DNA of 64,000 nucleotides from Paenibacillus jilunlii (GCF_900102965.1 NZ_FNGM01000009.1:7083-71082), one strand, 5' to 3'. Counted from the stretch's first letter, positions 17,362 through 27,082 are shown. A program made the numbers and translations. The notes: generated from the sequence alone by a model not told the origin.

Positions 17362-18839
17362 TGACCTTCACCTCTCGGGGTTTTGTCTTTCAGCCATTTT
17401 GGCGCTCCTTTGTTCTTGCGGTTCTTCTCGCGCTCCGCACCGCTGGTGCGTGCTTTGCCTGCGGGAGCACCGCCGCGTGGTCCTGCGGCGGGACCCGGGC
17501 TGCGGCGCTGCTGGCCGCGCCCCGCATCGAAGCCCGCTGCCGCTGCCGGCTGCGGGGCAGAAGCCCCGGCCGGGGAGGCTTGGCCTCCCGCTGCCGGGGT
17601 CTGCACCTGCGGCTTGCCGCTGCGCGCCGCAGATAAGCCTTCACGCCCGCCGCTGCCATGGCGGCCGGAACCTGTCCCGCCGCGGGACTCGCTGCGGGCC
17701 TCTTCGGCGGTCAGTGCCTTGCCGCCGACCATTTCCCTCTCCTCCAGCCGGATGTCCAGCTCCTTAGCGAACTTGCGCATGATGAACGTCTGCTGCTCCG
17801 TGACAATCGTCACGGACAGTCCGCGCCGTCCCATGCGCCCTGTACGTCCGGCCCGGTGCACATAATGCTCCGAATCAAAAGCCGGATCGAAGCTGATGAC
17901 CAGTGTCAGATTCTCGATGTCGAGGCCCCGGGCCGCCACATCACTGGCCACCAGCACGCGGAAGCGGCCGTCGCGGAAGCGGGCCAGCACATTGCTGCGC
18001 GTCACCTTATCGGCATCGCCGTAGAGTGCTGCTGCCGTAAGCCCCAGATGGTTCAGCTTGGCGGTCACCTCAGCGATATCGTCGGTGGCATTGACGAATA
18101 CAATCGCCCGTTCCGGGTTGTAATGACGGATCACCCGGCGCAGCATATCAATCTTGTTCCGCTCCTCGGTCACCACGTAGTGATGCTCAAGACTCTGGGC
18201 GGTCATGATCCCCGGATCAATGCCGACCTCTGCCGGATTCTTCATCTCGCGTGCTGCAAGTGCCCTCGTCTCCGGCCCGATGGTGGCCGACAGCATGACC
18301 AATTGCCGGGTGCGCAGCGCACTGCTGACGATCTTCGCCACCTCGCCCGCAGCGCTTAGCTGGAACATCTGGTCTGCTTCATCGATGACAATCGTGGTCA
18401 CCTCGTGCATCTTCAGCTTGCGCAGCCCGATCAGCTCCCGGATGCGGCCGGGAGTGCCCACTACAAGCTGCGGATGCTCGCGCAGCTTATCGATCTGCCG
18501 CTTGATCGCCGCACCGCCGATCAGGCCCATCACTTTGATGCCGCGATGGGCTCCATAACGCTCCGCCTCGCGGAGAATCTGCATCGCCAGCTCTTGCGTA
18601 GGGGCCAGCACCAGCTTCTGCACCACCTTCTGCTCCGGATTAATCCCCTGGAGCAGCGGCAGCAGGTAAGCCAGCGTCTTGCCGGTTCCTGTCTGGGATG
18701 CGGCAAGCACGTCTCTTCCCTCCAGCATCAGCGGAATCGTCTCCTCCTGAACAGGGGATGGATCTTGAATGCCGAATTCCGACAATCGGGCAACGAAGTC
18801 TTCCTGAATGCCGATGGCCGCAAAAGAAGCTTTATTCAT
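17358..18839 (-). CDS. DEAD-box ATP-dependent RNA helicase
   Basis: 493 residues. Q motif (FGIQDPSPVQ), motif I ASQTGTGKT, Ia PTQELA, Ib TPGRI, II DEAD, III SAT, V ASDVAARGLDIENL and VI HRAGRTGRMGR occur in order. After about residue 370 the chain is a disordered basic Arg/Gly/Ala tail, typical of cold-shock RNA helicases that bind ribosomal RNA. The start has AAAGGATG ten bases upstream. It is the first gene of an operon with ecsA and ecsB. Confidence 0.92.
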   Translation of the reverse strand: MNKASFAAIGIQEDFVARLSEFGIQDPSPVQEETIPLMLEGRDVLAASQTGTGKTLAYLLPLLQGINPEQKVVQKLVLAPTQELAMQILREAERYGAHRGIKVMGLIGGAAIKRQIDKLREHPQLVVGTPGRIRELIGLRKLKMHEVTTIVIDEADQMFQLSAAGEVAKIVSSALRTRQLVMLSATIGPETRALAAREMKNPAEVGIDPGIMTAQSLEHHYVVTEERNKIDMLRRVIRHYNPERAIVFVNATDDIAEVTAKLNHLGLTAAALYGDADKVTRSNVLARFRDGRFRVLVASDVAARGLDIENLTLVISFDPAFDSEHYVHRAGRTGRMGRRGLSVTIVTEQQTFIMRKFAKELDIRLEEREMVGGKALTAEEARSESRGGTGSGRHGSGGREGLSAARSGKPQVQTPAAGGQASPAGASAPQPAAAAGFDAGRGQQRRSPGPAAGPRGGAPAGKARTSGAEREKNRKNKGAPKWLKDKTPRGEGQ

Positions 18840-18887
18840 AATTGTAGTTCATCCTTTTCCCTTAAGATAATATGTTCATTATATGCC

Positions 18888-18916
18888 AAAAAGGCCTCTC
18901 CACCAAATGGAAGGCC
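18888..18916 (-). terminator. SDR gene terminator
   Basis: On the minus strand GGCCTTCCA pairs with TGGAGAGGCC (one bulge) and is followed by TTTTT, between the SDR stop and the helicase start. Confidence 0.75.
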
Positions 18917-18968
18917 GCTTGATCGTGTTAAGCCGGGATATACAGATACTTTGTCCTTGATCTGCCGG

Positions 18969-19745
18969 CTATTTCCGGTTCATCATGTTATAGGTGAGCT
19001 TATCCGCGAGCCGGGGGAACAGACCATAGAGGCGGATGCCAACCGCCGCGAAGCCCGGAAGATCGATCTCCTCTTTGCCCTTATCGATCAGCTTCACAAT
19101 TTTCTTGGATACATGCTCAGGCGTCATCATCATCCGGGCTACACTCTTTTCGTAGCTGCCGGAGGGGTCGGCCGTACGGAAGAATTCCGTCGCAATCGGC
19201 CCAGGATTAACTGCCGAGACAATGATCCCCTGCTTGCGCAGCTCCTGGCGCAGCGCATTGGTGAAGCCCAGCACGGCATGTTTGGTTGCGGTATAAGCAA
19301 CGGACCGGGCCGTGCCGATTTTGCCGGCCATAGACGCCACATTAACAATCTGTCCGCTTCCCCGTTCCAGCATATGCGGGACTACAGCCTTTGTACACCG
19401 GACCATGCCCATGTAGTTCACATCCATCATGTCATCGAACTCCCGGGACTCCATGTCGGTAAAAGCGGCAAACTTGCCATATCCGGCGTTATTCAGAAGG
19501 ATATCGATTCTGCCGTATACACTGAGGATGTCCGCAAAGGTTCTCTGTACCTGGTCTTCGTCGGTAACATCGCAGGCATACAGTCCAAAAACGCCCGGAA
19601 TACCGGCCGCGGTTTCTTTCAGCTTGTCCTCTGAACGGGCCAGCAGAATAGGGACAGCTCCACGCTTGCCGAGCATCTGTGCTGTCAGCGCTCCAATCCC
19701 GCTAGAGGCTCCAGTAATTACAACGACTTTGTCTTGTAGTGCCAT
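18969..19745 (-). CDS. Short-chain dehydrogenase/reductase
   Basis: 258 residues. NAD(P) motif TGASSGIG at about 11-18, NNAG near 88, and the catalytic Ser plus YxxxK (VAYTATKHA). The C-terminal region (VARMMMTPEHVSKKIVKLIDKGK) matches YqjQ-type SDRs. Substrate unknown. It lies 28 bp downstream of cheX and is probably cotranscribed with it. Confidence 0.87.
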   Translation of the reverse strand: MALQDKVVVITGASSGIGALTAQMLGKRGAVPILLARSEDKLKETAAGIPGVFGLYACDVTDEDQVQRTFADILSVYGRIDILLNNAGYGKFAAFTDMESREFDDMMDVNYMGMVRCTKAVVPHMLERGSGQIVNVASMAGKIGTARSVAYTATKHAVLGFTNALRQELRKQGIIVSAVNPGPIATEFFRTADPSGSYEKSVARMMMTPEHVSKKIVKLIDKGKEEIDLPGFAAVGIRLYGLFPRLADKLTYNMMNRK

Positions 19746-19773
19746 GAATTCATTCTCAGCTCCCGATGTCCGC

Positions 19774-20229
19774 CTAAGAGATCATTACCTGAATATCGAG
19801 CTCTCCGATACCATCCATTAAAAGCGGAATGCTCAGCGCTTTGCGCGGCAGAACCGCCATCCCTTCTGTCTTCACCAGCTTAGGCGGAGTTATATCCACC
19901 GATACCCCCTGATTGGACAAAATGGTGCTGGCGTTGCCGCTGATCATGTTGCCCAGCTCCGAAATTGCGCTCTGGCCCATCTCATCCATCTCCGTAATCG
20001 CATAGCCGCCCATCATGGCCGATACGATCTTAAGCGCTACCTGTTCAGCAATTCCGAATATAATATCCCCGCTCAGTTGACCAGTCATCCCCACTTGTAT
20101 CCATATATGACTATCAATCAGTTCGATATCCTTAATCCCCAAATTACCGGTGGATGGCGAGACTTGTATCACCTGTTCAATTACAATTCTTGCAGATTCT
20201 AAAAACGGATTAATTACTTCTGCTTTCAT
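19774..20229 (-). CDS. cheX: Chemotaxis phosphatase CheX
   Basis: 151 residues, the usual CheX size. It begins MKAEVINPFLESA and carries the CheC/CheX/FliY phosphatase signature ELGNMISGNA, in which Glu and Asn form the active site that dephosphorylates CheY-P. No other chemotaxis gene is nearby, as is often the case for cheX. The box AGGGGAG is about 12 bases from the ATG, which is long. Confidence 0.87.
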   Translation of the reverse strand: MKAEVINPFLESARIVIEQVIQVSPSTGNLGIKDIELIDSHIWIQVGMTGQLSGDIIFGIAEQVALKIVSAMMGGYAITEMDEMGQSAISELGNMISGNASTILSNQGVSVDITPPKLVKTEGMAVLPRKALSIPLLMDGIGELDIQVMIS

Positions 20230-20722
20230 GAAAGTGCTGTCTCCCCTCTACCAGGCTTTAGTCTTGCACCAAAAGTCCCAGGTAATAATGATTTATTATA
20301 CTTCATATATCGGCATTATTCACCAAAAATTAATGGTCTTTCCGAAGGAATTCTGAAGATAGTTGCAGGGGTAACATTGCCCTGCCGGATGTTATCTCCT
20401 ATAATTTAATCAAATGCCAACACCCGGCGTAAAATAGATGTAGGCACCGATGCATCATCTCCAGTACAAAACGGCCTTGCGCAGGTGTTATTCAGTGACT
20501 TTGCAGGAACCCCGAACCACGCGAATATCCTTATTAGTTTCCTGGCCCCACATCGTGGAGCGTTACTTCACGGCTTATCCCGCACACTCAGCAGTCACCA
20601 GGGCAGAATTTAATTCCCTAGTCGGAGGTGGACTCCTGAGTCCCGTGACAAGCATGTTTTTATTAAATAATCCTATACACAAATCGGCGGCATCCATCAG
20701 CAGGCCAAAAGGGGGTAAGTCC
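20230..20722. other. Divergent spacer between cheX and a LysR gene
   Basis: About 490 bp. I see two simple hairpins (around 20364-20385, arms GCAGGG/CCCTGC; and GGACT..AGTCC near 20632) and no T-box, SAM, TPP or other leader motif that I recognise. The in-frame extension of the LysR frame to 20450 has no ribosome binding site and is treated as non-coding. Confidence 0.45.
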
Positions 20723-21625
20723 ATGAATATCAGTCAGCTTGAAACGCTGATTACCATCTCCAAAACCATGAGCTTCCGCAAGGCGGGTGAACTGCTCAAC
20801 CTGACCCAGCCGGCGGTTTCCGCCCAGATCAAAAGCCTTGAGGAGGAGTTCAAAACCCAGCTTGTTGACCGCAACCAGCCGGTGACACTGACGGACAGGG
20901 GACAGGTATTCCTGACGCACGCTGAACAGATTGTAGGTCTTGTCGAAGAGCTTAAGCAGCGCCTTGCGGATCTGGATGAAAATCCGCAGGGGCATATTAT
21001 TCTCGGGACAACCACCTCAATCGCCATTCAGATTCTGCCGCGTATCCTTTCTTATTTTCAGGACCAGTTCCCGCATATCAAAACTTCGATTTCTTCCATG
21101 TCTTCGTCCCAGATTTATCAGCATGTGGAGAACGGCCTGGTCGATGTCGGCATCGGCTACTTAATCGGACGCAGTCCGGGAATGACTACCTCAGTGCTCT
21201 ATTATGACACCTTCGAATTGGTGGTTTCTCCCCGCCATCCCCTTGCCCAGGTCAAATCGGCCGGAATTGAAGCGCTGCGCAATACCCCGCTGATCCTGCT
21301 CTCGCCGGACACAGTCGGCCGGAGATTCGCTGATGAGGTGTTCGCGAAGCACGGCATCCAGCCGCAGGTAATCATGGAGCTGACCAGCAGCGAGGAAGTC
21401 AAGCGGATGGTGGAACTGGATCTCGGTGCGGCGGTGATTTCCAAGCAGTCGGTGACCGCCGAGGTGCGCAGCGGCACCCTTAAGATCGTCCCGATTATTG
21501 AGCTTGAGGTCACACATCCTGTAGGCGTCATTACAAAATCAGGCAAATACGTCAACTCTGCCATGCGGCAGTTTCTAAGCGACCTCAAGGGCATGCCGGA
21601 AGCCCACTTCATCGGCTCTGAGTAA
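20723..21625 (+). CDS. LysR family transcriptional regulator
   Basis: 300 residues. An N-terminal winged helix (MNISQLETLITISKTMSFRK, LTQPAVSAQIKSLEEEF) precedes a periplasmic-binding-like effector domain (from about 90, GHIILGTTTSIAIQILP). The ATG at 20723 follows AAGGGGGTAAG. The effector and targets are not evident; the adjacent PHP phosphatase gene is on the same strand. Confidence 0.9.
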   Translation: MNISQLETLITISKTMSFRKAGELLNLTQPAVSAQIKSLEEEFKTQLVDRNQPVTLTDRGQVFLTHAEQIVGLVEELKQRLADLDENPQGHIILGTTTSIAIQILPRILSYFQDQFPHIKTSISSMSSSQIYQHVENGLVDVGIGYLIGRSPGMTTSVLYYDTFELVVSPRHPLAQVKSAGIEALRNTPLILLSPDTVGRRFADEVFAKHGIQPQVIMELTSSEEVKRMVELDLGAAVISKQSVTAEVRSGTLKIVPIIELEVTHPVGVITKSGKYVNSAMRQFLSDLKGMPEAHFIGSE

Positions 21626-21645
21626 ACAATCTCACTAAGTAAAGA

Positions 21646-21690
21646 TTATCCGCTGAAGCTTATTCCGGATACTTTCAGGGGATAATACAA
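21646..21690. repeat. Inverted repeat after the LysR gene
   Basis: TTATCCGCTGAA pairs with TTCAGGGGATAA (11 of 12) around a 15-base loop. There is no T-tract, so it may be a weak terminator or a regulatory hairpin before the next gene. Confidence 0.4.
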
Positions 21691-21725
21691 GTTCCGCTAT
21701 TTTGGGCTAAGGAGATGTTCTATCC

Positions 21726-22538
21726 ATGAAATTCGACCTGCATACCCATCATTTCCGCTGCGGCCATGCTGACGGAACGATCAGGGATTATATTGAAGCC
21801 GGTATTGCTGCCGGTCTTACGGTCATCGGTATTTCCGATCATACGCCATACTTCGGAAGTGAGTCCGAACAGGCTTTCCCCCGTATTGCCATGGCCAAAT
21901 CCGAGCTTGCCAACTATGTGGAGGAAGTACTGGCCCTGCAAAAAGAATACGCAGGCACCATCGATGTGCTGCTGGGGATCGAATCAGACTACTTCCCCGA
22001 TTATGCAGAGCTGTACCGCCGGACATTATCGGCCTATCCGTTTGATTACATCATCGGCTCGGTACATCATGTGGGCGGTGTGAGCATCTTCAATAAAAGC
22101 CGCTGGAAAAACCTCAGCCTCCAAGGGAAGATCGCCAGCAAAGCTGAGTATTACCGGCTGATTACCGCTTCCGCCCGCAGCGGGATGTTCCAGATTCTCG
22201 GCCACATTGATGCCATGAAGGGCAATTATCCGCAGTTCTCCGATATCCCGGCCACAGCCGAAATCGACGAGTGTCTGCGCGTTATCGGAGAGTGCGGCAT
22301 TGCGATCGAAATCAACACCTCCGGAGGCACCAAGCTTTGCGGAGGCTGGTACCCTTCGGATGACATCCTGGAGCGGGCGCTGCATTATGGAGTGGAGGTC
22401 ACCTTCGGCTCCGATGCCCATCTCCCTTCCCGGGTCGCTGACCAGCGGGAGGCTGTAGCGGCACGCCTGAAGGAGATCGGATTTACCCGCTGGGTCTACT
22501 TTAAGCAGACCCAGCAAATCTCCGTGCCGATTCAATAA
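21726..22538 (+). CDS. PHP-domain histidinol-phosphatase-like enzyme
   Basis: 270 residues. Metal-ligand motifs of the PHP fold: FDLHTHHFRCGHADG at the N-terminus, ISDHTPYF, GIESDYFPDY, GSVHHVGG, LGHIDAMKG and the C-terminal FGSDAHLPSRV. This is the HisK-type histidinol phosphate phosphatase pattern, so a role in histidine synthesis is likely, although no other his gene is present. The start follows AAGGAGATG. Confidence 0.82.
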   Translation: MKFDLHTHHFRCGHADGTIRDYIEAGIAAGLTVIGISDHTPYFGSESEQAFPRIAMAKSELANYVEEVLALQKEYAGTIDVLLGIESDYFPDYAELYRRTLSAYPFDYIIGSVHHVGGVSIFNKSRWKNLSLQGKIASKAEYYRLITASARSGMFQILGHIDAMKGNYPQFSDIPATAEIDECLRVIGECGIAIEINTSGGTKLCGGWYPSDDILERALHYGVEVTFGSDAHLPSRVADQREAVAARLKEIGFTRWVYFKQTQQISVPIQ

Positions 22539-22570
22539 ACCAGCAAGGCAATCTATAATCCGCAAGCAGA

Positions 22571-22640
22571 AAAATGCACCCCAGTCTTCACGGTGACGGA
22601 TGATCGGTTCCGTCATCATGAGCCGCTGGGGTGCATTTTG
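22571..22640. terminator. Branched bidirectional terminator
   Basis: AAAATGCACCCCAG pairs with CTGGGGTGCATTTT around an inner hairpin (TGACGGA/TCCGTCA), with T-tracts on both sides. It separates the convergent PHP and nitroreductase genes. Confidence 0.9.
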
Positions 22641-22641
22641 G

Positions 22642-23388
22642 TTATTTTTTTAGATTATCGCAGGTAAAGCCCTGCCGCTTCAGTGTATGCTGAGCGTCTC
22701 CATACTGCGGATTGAGTGTATAAAAATGGGCGATTGTGCTGCTCCAGTCCCGCTCCGTCAGGCCTTGCTCCTTCAAGTAAGCCCGATGCTCCAGATTATA
22801 AGCTTCAATCAGGCCCTTCACCTCCGGATTGTACTGCTCCTCATGCAGGACAGCCTCCAGCGGAAGTCTTGGCTTCTTCGGCAGTTCCTCAGCAGGGTAT
22901 CCGACGCATAACCCCACAACCGGGAATACATACTCCGGCAGCTGGAGAAGCTCAATGACCTCCGCCGTATGGCGGCGCACTCCGCCAATCGGGATGATCC
23001 CCAGCCCCAGCGACTCCGCTGCAGCAATGGCATTGGATAAGGCAATCCCCACATCTGTCGCGCCGACGAGCAGCGCATCTACATCCTTGGCGGCCTCAAA
23101 AGGCTGCCCCTCCAGTTCACCTGCCACCTTGGCCCGGTAAAAATCCATGCAGAAGACCAGAAATACCGGCGCTTCCGCCACATGCTTCTGATTTCCGCTC
23201 AACACCGAGAGCTGCTGTCTGCGTGCTTCGCTGCGTACGGCGATGACTGATACCTGCTGTCCATTCACCCAGGACGGGGCTGCCTGGGCCGCTTCAATAA
23301 TAGTCTTCAGCTTCTCCGGCTCCACGGTTTCCCTGCGGTACTGCCGGAAGGAGCGGTGATTCATTAATGTACGGATCACTTCGTTCAA
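22642..23388 (-). CDS. NAD(P)H-dependent nitroreductase / FMN reductase (NfrA-like)
   Basis: 248 residues. The nitroreductase fold is shown by MNHRSFRQY, AAPSWVNGQQVSVIAV, the central AAAESLGLGIIPIGGVRR and the Tyr/Pro-rich C-terminal arm. A TTG start at 23388 has AGGAGG about ten bases upstream; no ATG is better placed. It would use FMN to reduce flavin, nitro or quinone substrates in the cytoplasm. Confidence 0.83.
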   Translation of the reverse strand: MNEVIRTLMNHRSFRQYRRETVEPEKLKTIIEAAQAAPSWVNGQQVSVIAVRSEARRQQLSVLSGNQKHVAEAPVFLVFCMDFYRAKVAGELEGQPFEAAKDVDALLVGATDVGIALSNAIAAAESLGLGIIPIGGVRRHTAEVIELLQLPEYVFPVVGLCVGYPAEELPKKPRLPLEAVLHEEQYNPEVKGLIEAYNLEHRAYLKEQGLTERDWSSTIAHFYTLNPQYGDAQHTLKRQGFTCDNLKK

Positions 23389-23512
23389 TGAATGATAACC
23401 TCCTGATCACTGTCTTGTAATACAACTATCATATCCTAACTGCCTGCGGAGCCGCCAGTCCCGGCCAGAGCAGCAGTACAAGCTCAAGCCGGGTGCAATA
23501 AGGAATCCGCAC

Positions 23513-23540
23513 AAAAAAATGGACCCGAAGCATCGGGTCC
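23513..23540 (-). terminator. GNAT gene terminator
   Basis: GGACCCGA/TCGGGTCC stem with a four-base loop, followed on the minus strand by seven Ts. Confidence 0.85.
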
Positions 23541-23619
23541 CAACAGCATTTATATTTTTAAAAGGGGGTCATGTACTTAGTTTAACCGGACACTGTTAGA
23601 GTTTCATAACGGCATTATT

Positions 23620-24162
23620 TCATTTGTGTAACAATGTGAATACTTTCATTACAACGGCCGGGCTGCCCGGCATGGGGAGGGTCCGCTCCAGGGTGAGCCC
23701 GTTTTTGATCATGACGCGTTCAGACCTGAGATTGTCACCACGGCAGCGTCCCTCCGCCCTGAGAAGCCCCAGCTCCTGAAAGCTGTAATCCAGCAGCAGC
23801 CCGACAGCTTCCGTTGCCAGCCCCCGCCCCCACCATAGCGGATTCAGCAGATATCCCAGCACACCCTTGTTCTCATAGCGGTTCCAGTTCTGCAGGGAGA
23901 CTGTGCCGATCAGTTCCTCCTGTCCCCTAGCATAAATTCCGGCATGAAGTGCGCAGGGATCGTAAGCATGAAGCATCCGGGCTACCAGTTTATCCAAATA
24001 AGCATGAGATGAGCTTGCACCCTGACGCAGCAGAATATGCGGCTGCACCAGCGGATGGGCGAGCAGCGTCTTGAGCACCCCGGCCTCGGTGGCCGGCATC
24101 GTTCTGAGTTCAACTGTTTCGCCTTGCCGTGCCATGGATAATACCGTATCGTAAGTGCTCAT
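23620..24162 (-). CDS. GNAT family N-acetyltransferase
   Basis: 180 residues. The acetyl-CoA region NPLWWGRGLATEAVGLLLDY and the RimJ/RimL-like end (RCRGDNLRSERVMIKNGL) are clear. The ATG at 24162 has AAGGAGGAG upstream; the frame extends further to 24216 without a box. The acceptor is unknown. Confidence 0.85.
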   Translation of the reverse strand: MSTYDTVLSMARQGETVELRTMPATEAGVLKTLLAHPLVQPHILLRQGASSSHAYLDKLVARMLHAYDPCALHAGIYARGQEELIGTVSLQNWNRYENKGVLGYLLNPLWWGRGLATEAVGLLLDYSFQELGLLRAEGRCRGDNLRSERVMIKNGLTLERTLPMPGSPAVVMKVFTLLHK

Positions 24163-24231
24163 ACGCTCCTCCTTCTCATTGGCAGATATCTTGGAATCTA
24201 ACCGGCTGCCAGCCATAACGGGCTACCGTTC

Positions 24232-25167
24232 CTATGCCCGGCGCAGGGTAAAAATGGTCAGTTCAGGTCTGCACATAAACCGGAGTGGCATATAGGTTTC
24301 GCCGAATCCCCTGTTGACATACACCGGCATCCTCTTTTTGTCCGTATAATACAACCCGCTTATGTATTTATTCGATCCATATGGAGTGTATGCCGCGCCC
24401 ACAAAGGGCAATCGGATCTGCCCGCCGTGGCTATGCCCCGACAGCTGCAGATGGAAGGGATACGCTTCTACCGTATCGGCATAATCCGGCTCATGCATCA
24501 TCAGCAGCGTGAACATTCCCTCAGGAACATCCTTCAGCGCCGCCCGGGGATCCGGCTTGCCGTGCAGCATGTCGTCGAGTCCCGTTACTGCGATGGAGGC
24601 GCCCCCCTGCTTCACCAGATAAGACTGGTTCCGCAGCACCCGAAATCCGGCTTCATTCAGCAGGCGGGTAAGCAGTTCCGTATTCTTGTAATCATGGTTG
24701 CCCAGGATTGCATATTTGCCGAGCGGTGCGCTCAGCCCGGCCAGAACCGGTACGGACTCCGTCAGATCCTCGGCATAGCTGTCCACAATATCTCCGGTGA
24801 AGCAGATGATGTCCGGCTGTGCCTCCCTGATATGCCCGGCCAGCCGCTTCAAATCGTGTACATCCTTGTTGAAGCCCAGATGCACATCGCTGAAATGTAC
24901 CAGCCGGGTGCCTGCGAAGGCGGATGGAAGGTCCTTGAAGGACAGCTCCAGCCGGGTAATGTCCAGCCAGTTCGGCTCTCCCTTCCAGGCGTAGCCGCTG
25001 GTGAGCAGCCCTGCGCCTAATATGGTAGCCGCCCCCCGCGTCAGGAACTGGCGGCGGGTGATTTTGCGGCCGCCGCCGGTTTGCGCGGGTGGAGCACTGT
25101 ACTGTGTGCTGCCCTCTACGGCAGCTGCCGGGAGATCGGGAGAAACCCCGGACGATTTTTTATTCAT
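24232..25167 (-). CDS. Tat-exported metallophosphoesterase (YkuE-like)
   Basis: 311 residues. A twin-arginine signal (TRRQFLTRGAATILGAG, about residues 38-54) follows a disordered N-terminus. Calcineurin-type metal ligands occur in order: HFSDVHLG, TGDIVDS, GNHD, MMHEPD and LSGHSHGG. YkuE of Bacillus is a Tat-exported wall-associated phosphoesterase, so an extracytoplasmic location is expected. The box GAAAGGAG precedes the ATG. Confidence 0.88.
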   Translation of the reverse strand: MNKKSSGVSPDLPAAAVEGSTQYSAPPAQTGGGRKITRRQFLTRGAATILGAGLLTSGYAWKGEPNWLDITRLELSFKDLPSAFAGTRLVHFSDVHLGFNKDVHDLKRLAGHIREAQPDIICFTGDIVDSYAEDLTESVPVLAGLSAPLGKYAILGNHDYKNTELLTRLLNEAGFRVLRNQSYLVKQGGASIAVTGLDDMLHGKPDPRAALKDVPEGMFTLLMMHEPDYADTVEAYPFHLQLSGHSHGGQIRLPFVGAAYTPYGSNKYISGLYYTDKKRMPVYVNRGFGETYMPLRFMCRPELTIFTLRRA

Positions 25168-25211
25168 AGGAGGCTCTCCTTTCTTGCAGGTTTGTTACCG
25201 GGGAATGAAGA

Positions 25212-25958
25212 CTAATCGGATGGCTTGGGTGAATCGGAGCGTTCTGCACACTCTTCTGACTTCATCTCATCCTTCGCTTCCTCTACCTTCTCATCAACCT
25301 CGGTTTCGATGTTAACATCAATTTCGGCTTCAATCTCCTCTTCGGAGCCGGGTCCCAGAATCTTGCGGAACAAACCCAGCATGGATAGTGCATAGGCAAC
25401 GGTGATGAAGCTGAAGCTGATCTGCATGATAACCACAAGACGCGAGGTACTGTCCACCGGGGCTACATCCCCGTACCCGACCGTTGTAAAGGTGGCCACA
25501 CTGAAATAGAGGAAGGTTATCAACTGGCTGAGCAGATCCTCGCCAAGCCCTTTTCCATCAAAAGAGGACTGTCCAAACAGCTTATATATCGATGTATATA
25601 CGACGGTGAAAAAAATAATGCAGGAGAATGCCGCAATACTGATGCGCACCAGCGTCTGCTGCAGCCTAACCTCTTTACTGTTCGATTCCTTGATTTCGTG
25701 AAAGATAAACAGTACATAGAACAGCATCGAAGCCAGGGCAAAAATAAGAATGAGTCCGCGCAGCCCCTTGTCTCCTGGCAGGATGGCACCGAGATCAATC
25801 CAGTTCAGCAGATCTTCAACCGAGATGAGGGCATAGATCAGAATGGGGGCGAGGAGCACTCCTTTGCCCATCCAGCTCAGCTTCATCCGGTACAGCCACA
25901 ATGAGAGCAGCACAATTACAGCTATATTGAGGGTCCACATCCACCAAGTCATGGGCAT
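25212..25958 (-). CDS. Potassium channel family protein
   Basis: 248 residues with about five hydrophobic segments. The selectivity filter TVGYGDV is at about residue 159, followed by the inner helix. The C-terminal 45 residues are highly acidic (repeated Glu-rich stretch). There is no RCK/TrkA domain. The ATG follows CAGGAGAG. It lies 44 bp upstream of the phosphoesterase gene and may be cotranscribed with it. Confidence 0.86.
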   Translation of the reverse strand: MPMTWWMWTLNIAVIVLLSLWLYRMKLSWMGKGVLLAPILIYALISVEDLLNWIDLGAILPGDKGLRGLILIFALASMLFYVLFIFHEIKESNSKEVRLQQTLVRISIAAFSCIIFFTVVYTSIYKLFGQSSFDGKGLGEDLLSQLITFLYFSVATFTTVGYGDVAPVDSTSRLVVIMQISFSFITVAYALSMLGLFRKILGPGSEEEIEAEIDVNIETEVDEKVEEAKDEMKSEECAERSDSPKPSD

Positions 25959-25989
25959 ACTCTCCTGTTCCCCGGTTTCTAAATACAGT

Positions 25990-26778
25990 CTATTTGGACC
26001 GGCCCGCTACAGTAATGCGGCATTCCTCTTCCGGCGTGCTGCTGTAGGCGCGGGCGATGCCTTTGCTCTCCGCATCTTTCCTGGGAACCCGGCGCAGCTT
26101 GAAGGCTACCTCGACGTTCCCGGTGAATGGAAAAGGATCAAGCAGCAGCGTTGACTCATCCTGCCATTCCGCCATAATCTGACGGCCGGAAGTGAAGCTG
26201 AAATCCTCACTTCCCGAGAAACCGTCACGGAACCAGGGATGCTCTTCCGACTTGGGGCTTCCCGGCTCACTTAAGCCCAGGTACAGCGAGAGATCGTCGC
26301 AGAACTGCAGCAATCTCGCATCATAATACAATTCGCCCTCTGCGAGCGGTTTGCTGTTCTCCAGATGACGATGGATACGGGCCCGGCGGTCCTCCTCATG
26401 CTTCAGGTAGGCGGTAAGCTCCGGACAATCCTCGCCGGATATCTCAATCAGCCGCTCATAATGCGAACTGCACAGCAGTGCGCCGTACGGCGTATCCGCC
26501 TCGATCTCATCCAGCCCGCGTCTGTAGAAGGTCAGCTTCGGCACTAGCGGAAAGTCTATAAAAGTATACGGCGCCCCTTCCGCGTCATTCCAGAACGGAG
26601 TCTCATCAAGATCGATCCAGCCCCGGTCATGATGGCTGATCGCCCGCAGCACCTCCGCCCGGCGTCCTTCTGCCGGAACATGCTGCTCCTTGAACCTTTC
26701 GGCAAATTTACCAGCCAAAAGCCCATGCTCATGCTGCCTCATCATTATTAAATATCCGTCCTGTTCACGACAAATCAC
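25990..26778 (-). CDS. DUF3891 family protein
   Basis: 262 residues. The start is a GTG at 26778 (VICREQDGYLIMMRQHEHG) with AGGGGGG eight bases upstream; the longer frame to 26850 has no box. Conserved features include QHEHGLLAG, SHHDRGWID and the paired HYERL region, which could hold a metal. No function is established for the family. Confidence 0.78.
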   Translation of the reverse strand: MICREQDGYLIMMRQHEHGLLAGKFAERFKEQHVPAEGRRAEVLRAISHHDRGWIDLDETPFWNDAEGAPYTFIDFPLVPKLTFYRRGLDEIEADTPYGALLCSSHYERLIEISGEDCPELTAYLKHEEDRRARIHRHLENSKPLAEGELYYDARLLQFCDDLSLYLGLSEPGSPKSEEHPWFRDGFSGSEDFSFTSGRQIMAEWQDESTLLLDPFPFTGNVEVAFKLRRVPRKDAESKGIARAYSSTPEEECRITVAGRSK

Positions 26779-26957
26779 AATTATTCCCCCCCTGGTATAT
26801 CCACAGCCTGGATATGCATCGACTATGAAGATTATAACATATGCACCCATATTTGTTGGAATCTTGACGTCTTGCCGTCATTGTATGTAAAGCTTTGCCC
26901 TCCTGAATGGACTGTTTTAAAATGTACCCGTTTTTCCGTTGGAAAGAAACAGTCTGC

Positions 26958-27000
26958 GTACAGGTAAGTACAGGTAAGTACAGGTAAGTACAGGTTAAGT
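26958..27000. repeat. 10-bp tandem repeat
   Basis: Four copies of GTACAGGTAA, the last slightly altered. Confidence 0.9.
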
Positions 27001-27082
27001 AGAAGTGAGTAGAGGCAAGCTCAGGTACATAGAGATATGTAGAGGTACATAGATGTTCATAGGCACACAGGTACATAGACAC

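Noticed and set aside
18405..19634. 409-codon plus-strand frame
   Set aside because: Antisense to the helicase and SDR genes, both with clear motifs.
20450..20722. Possible T-box or other amino-acid leader before the LysR gene
   Set aside because: Neither the T-box core nor S-box, L-box or TPP motifs are present; only simple hairpins.
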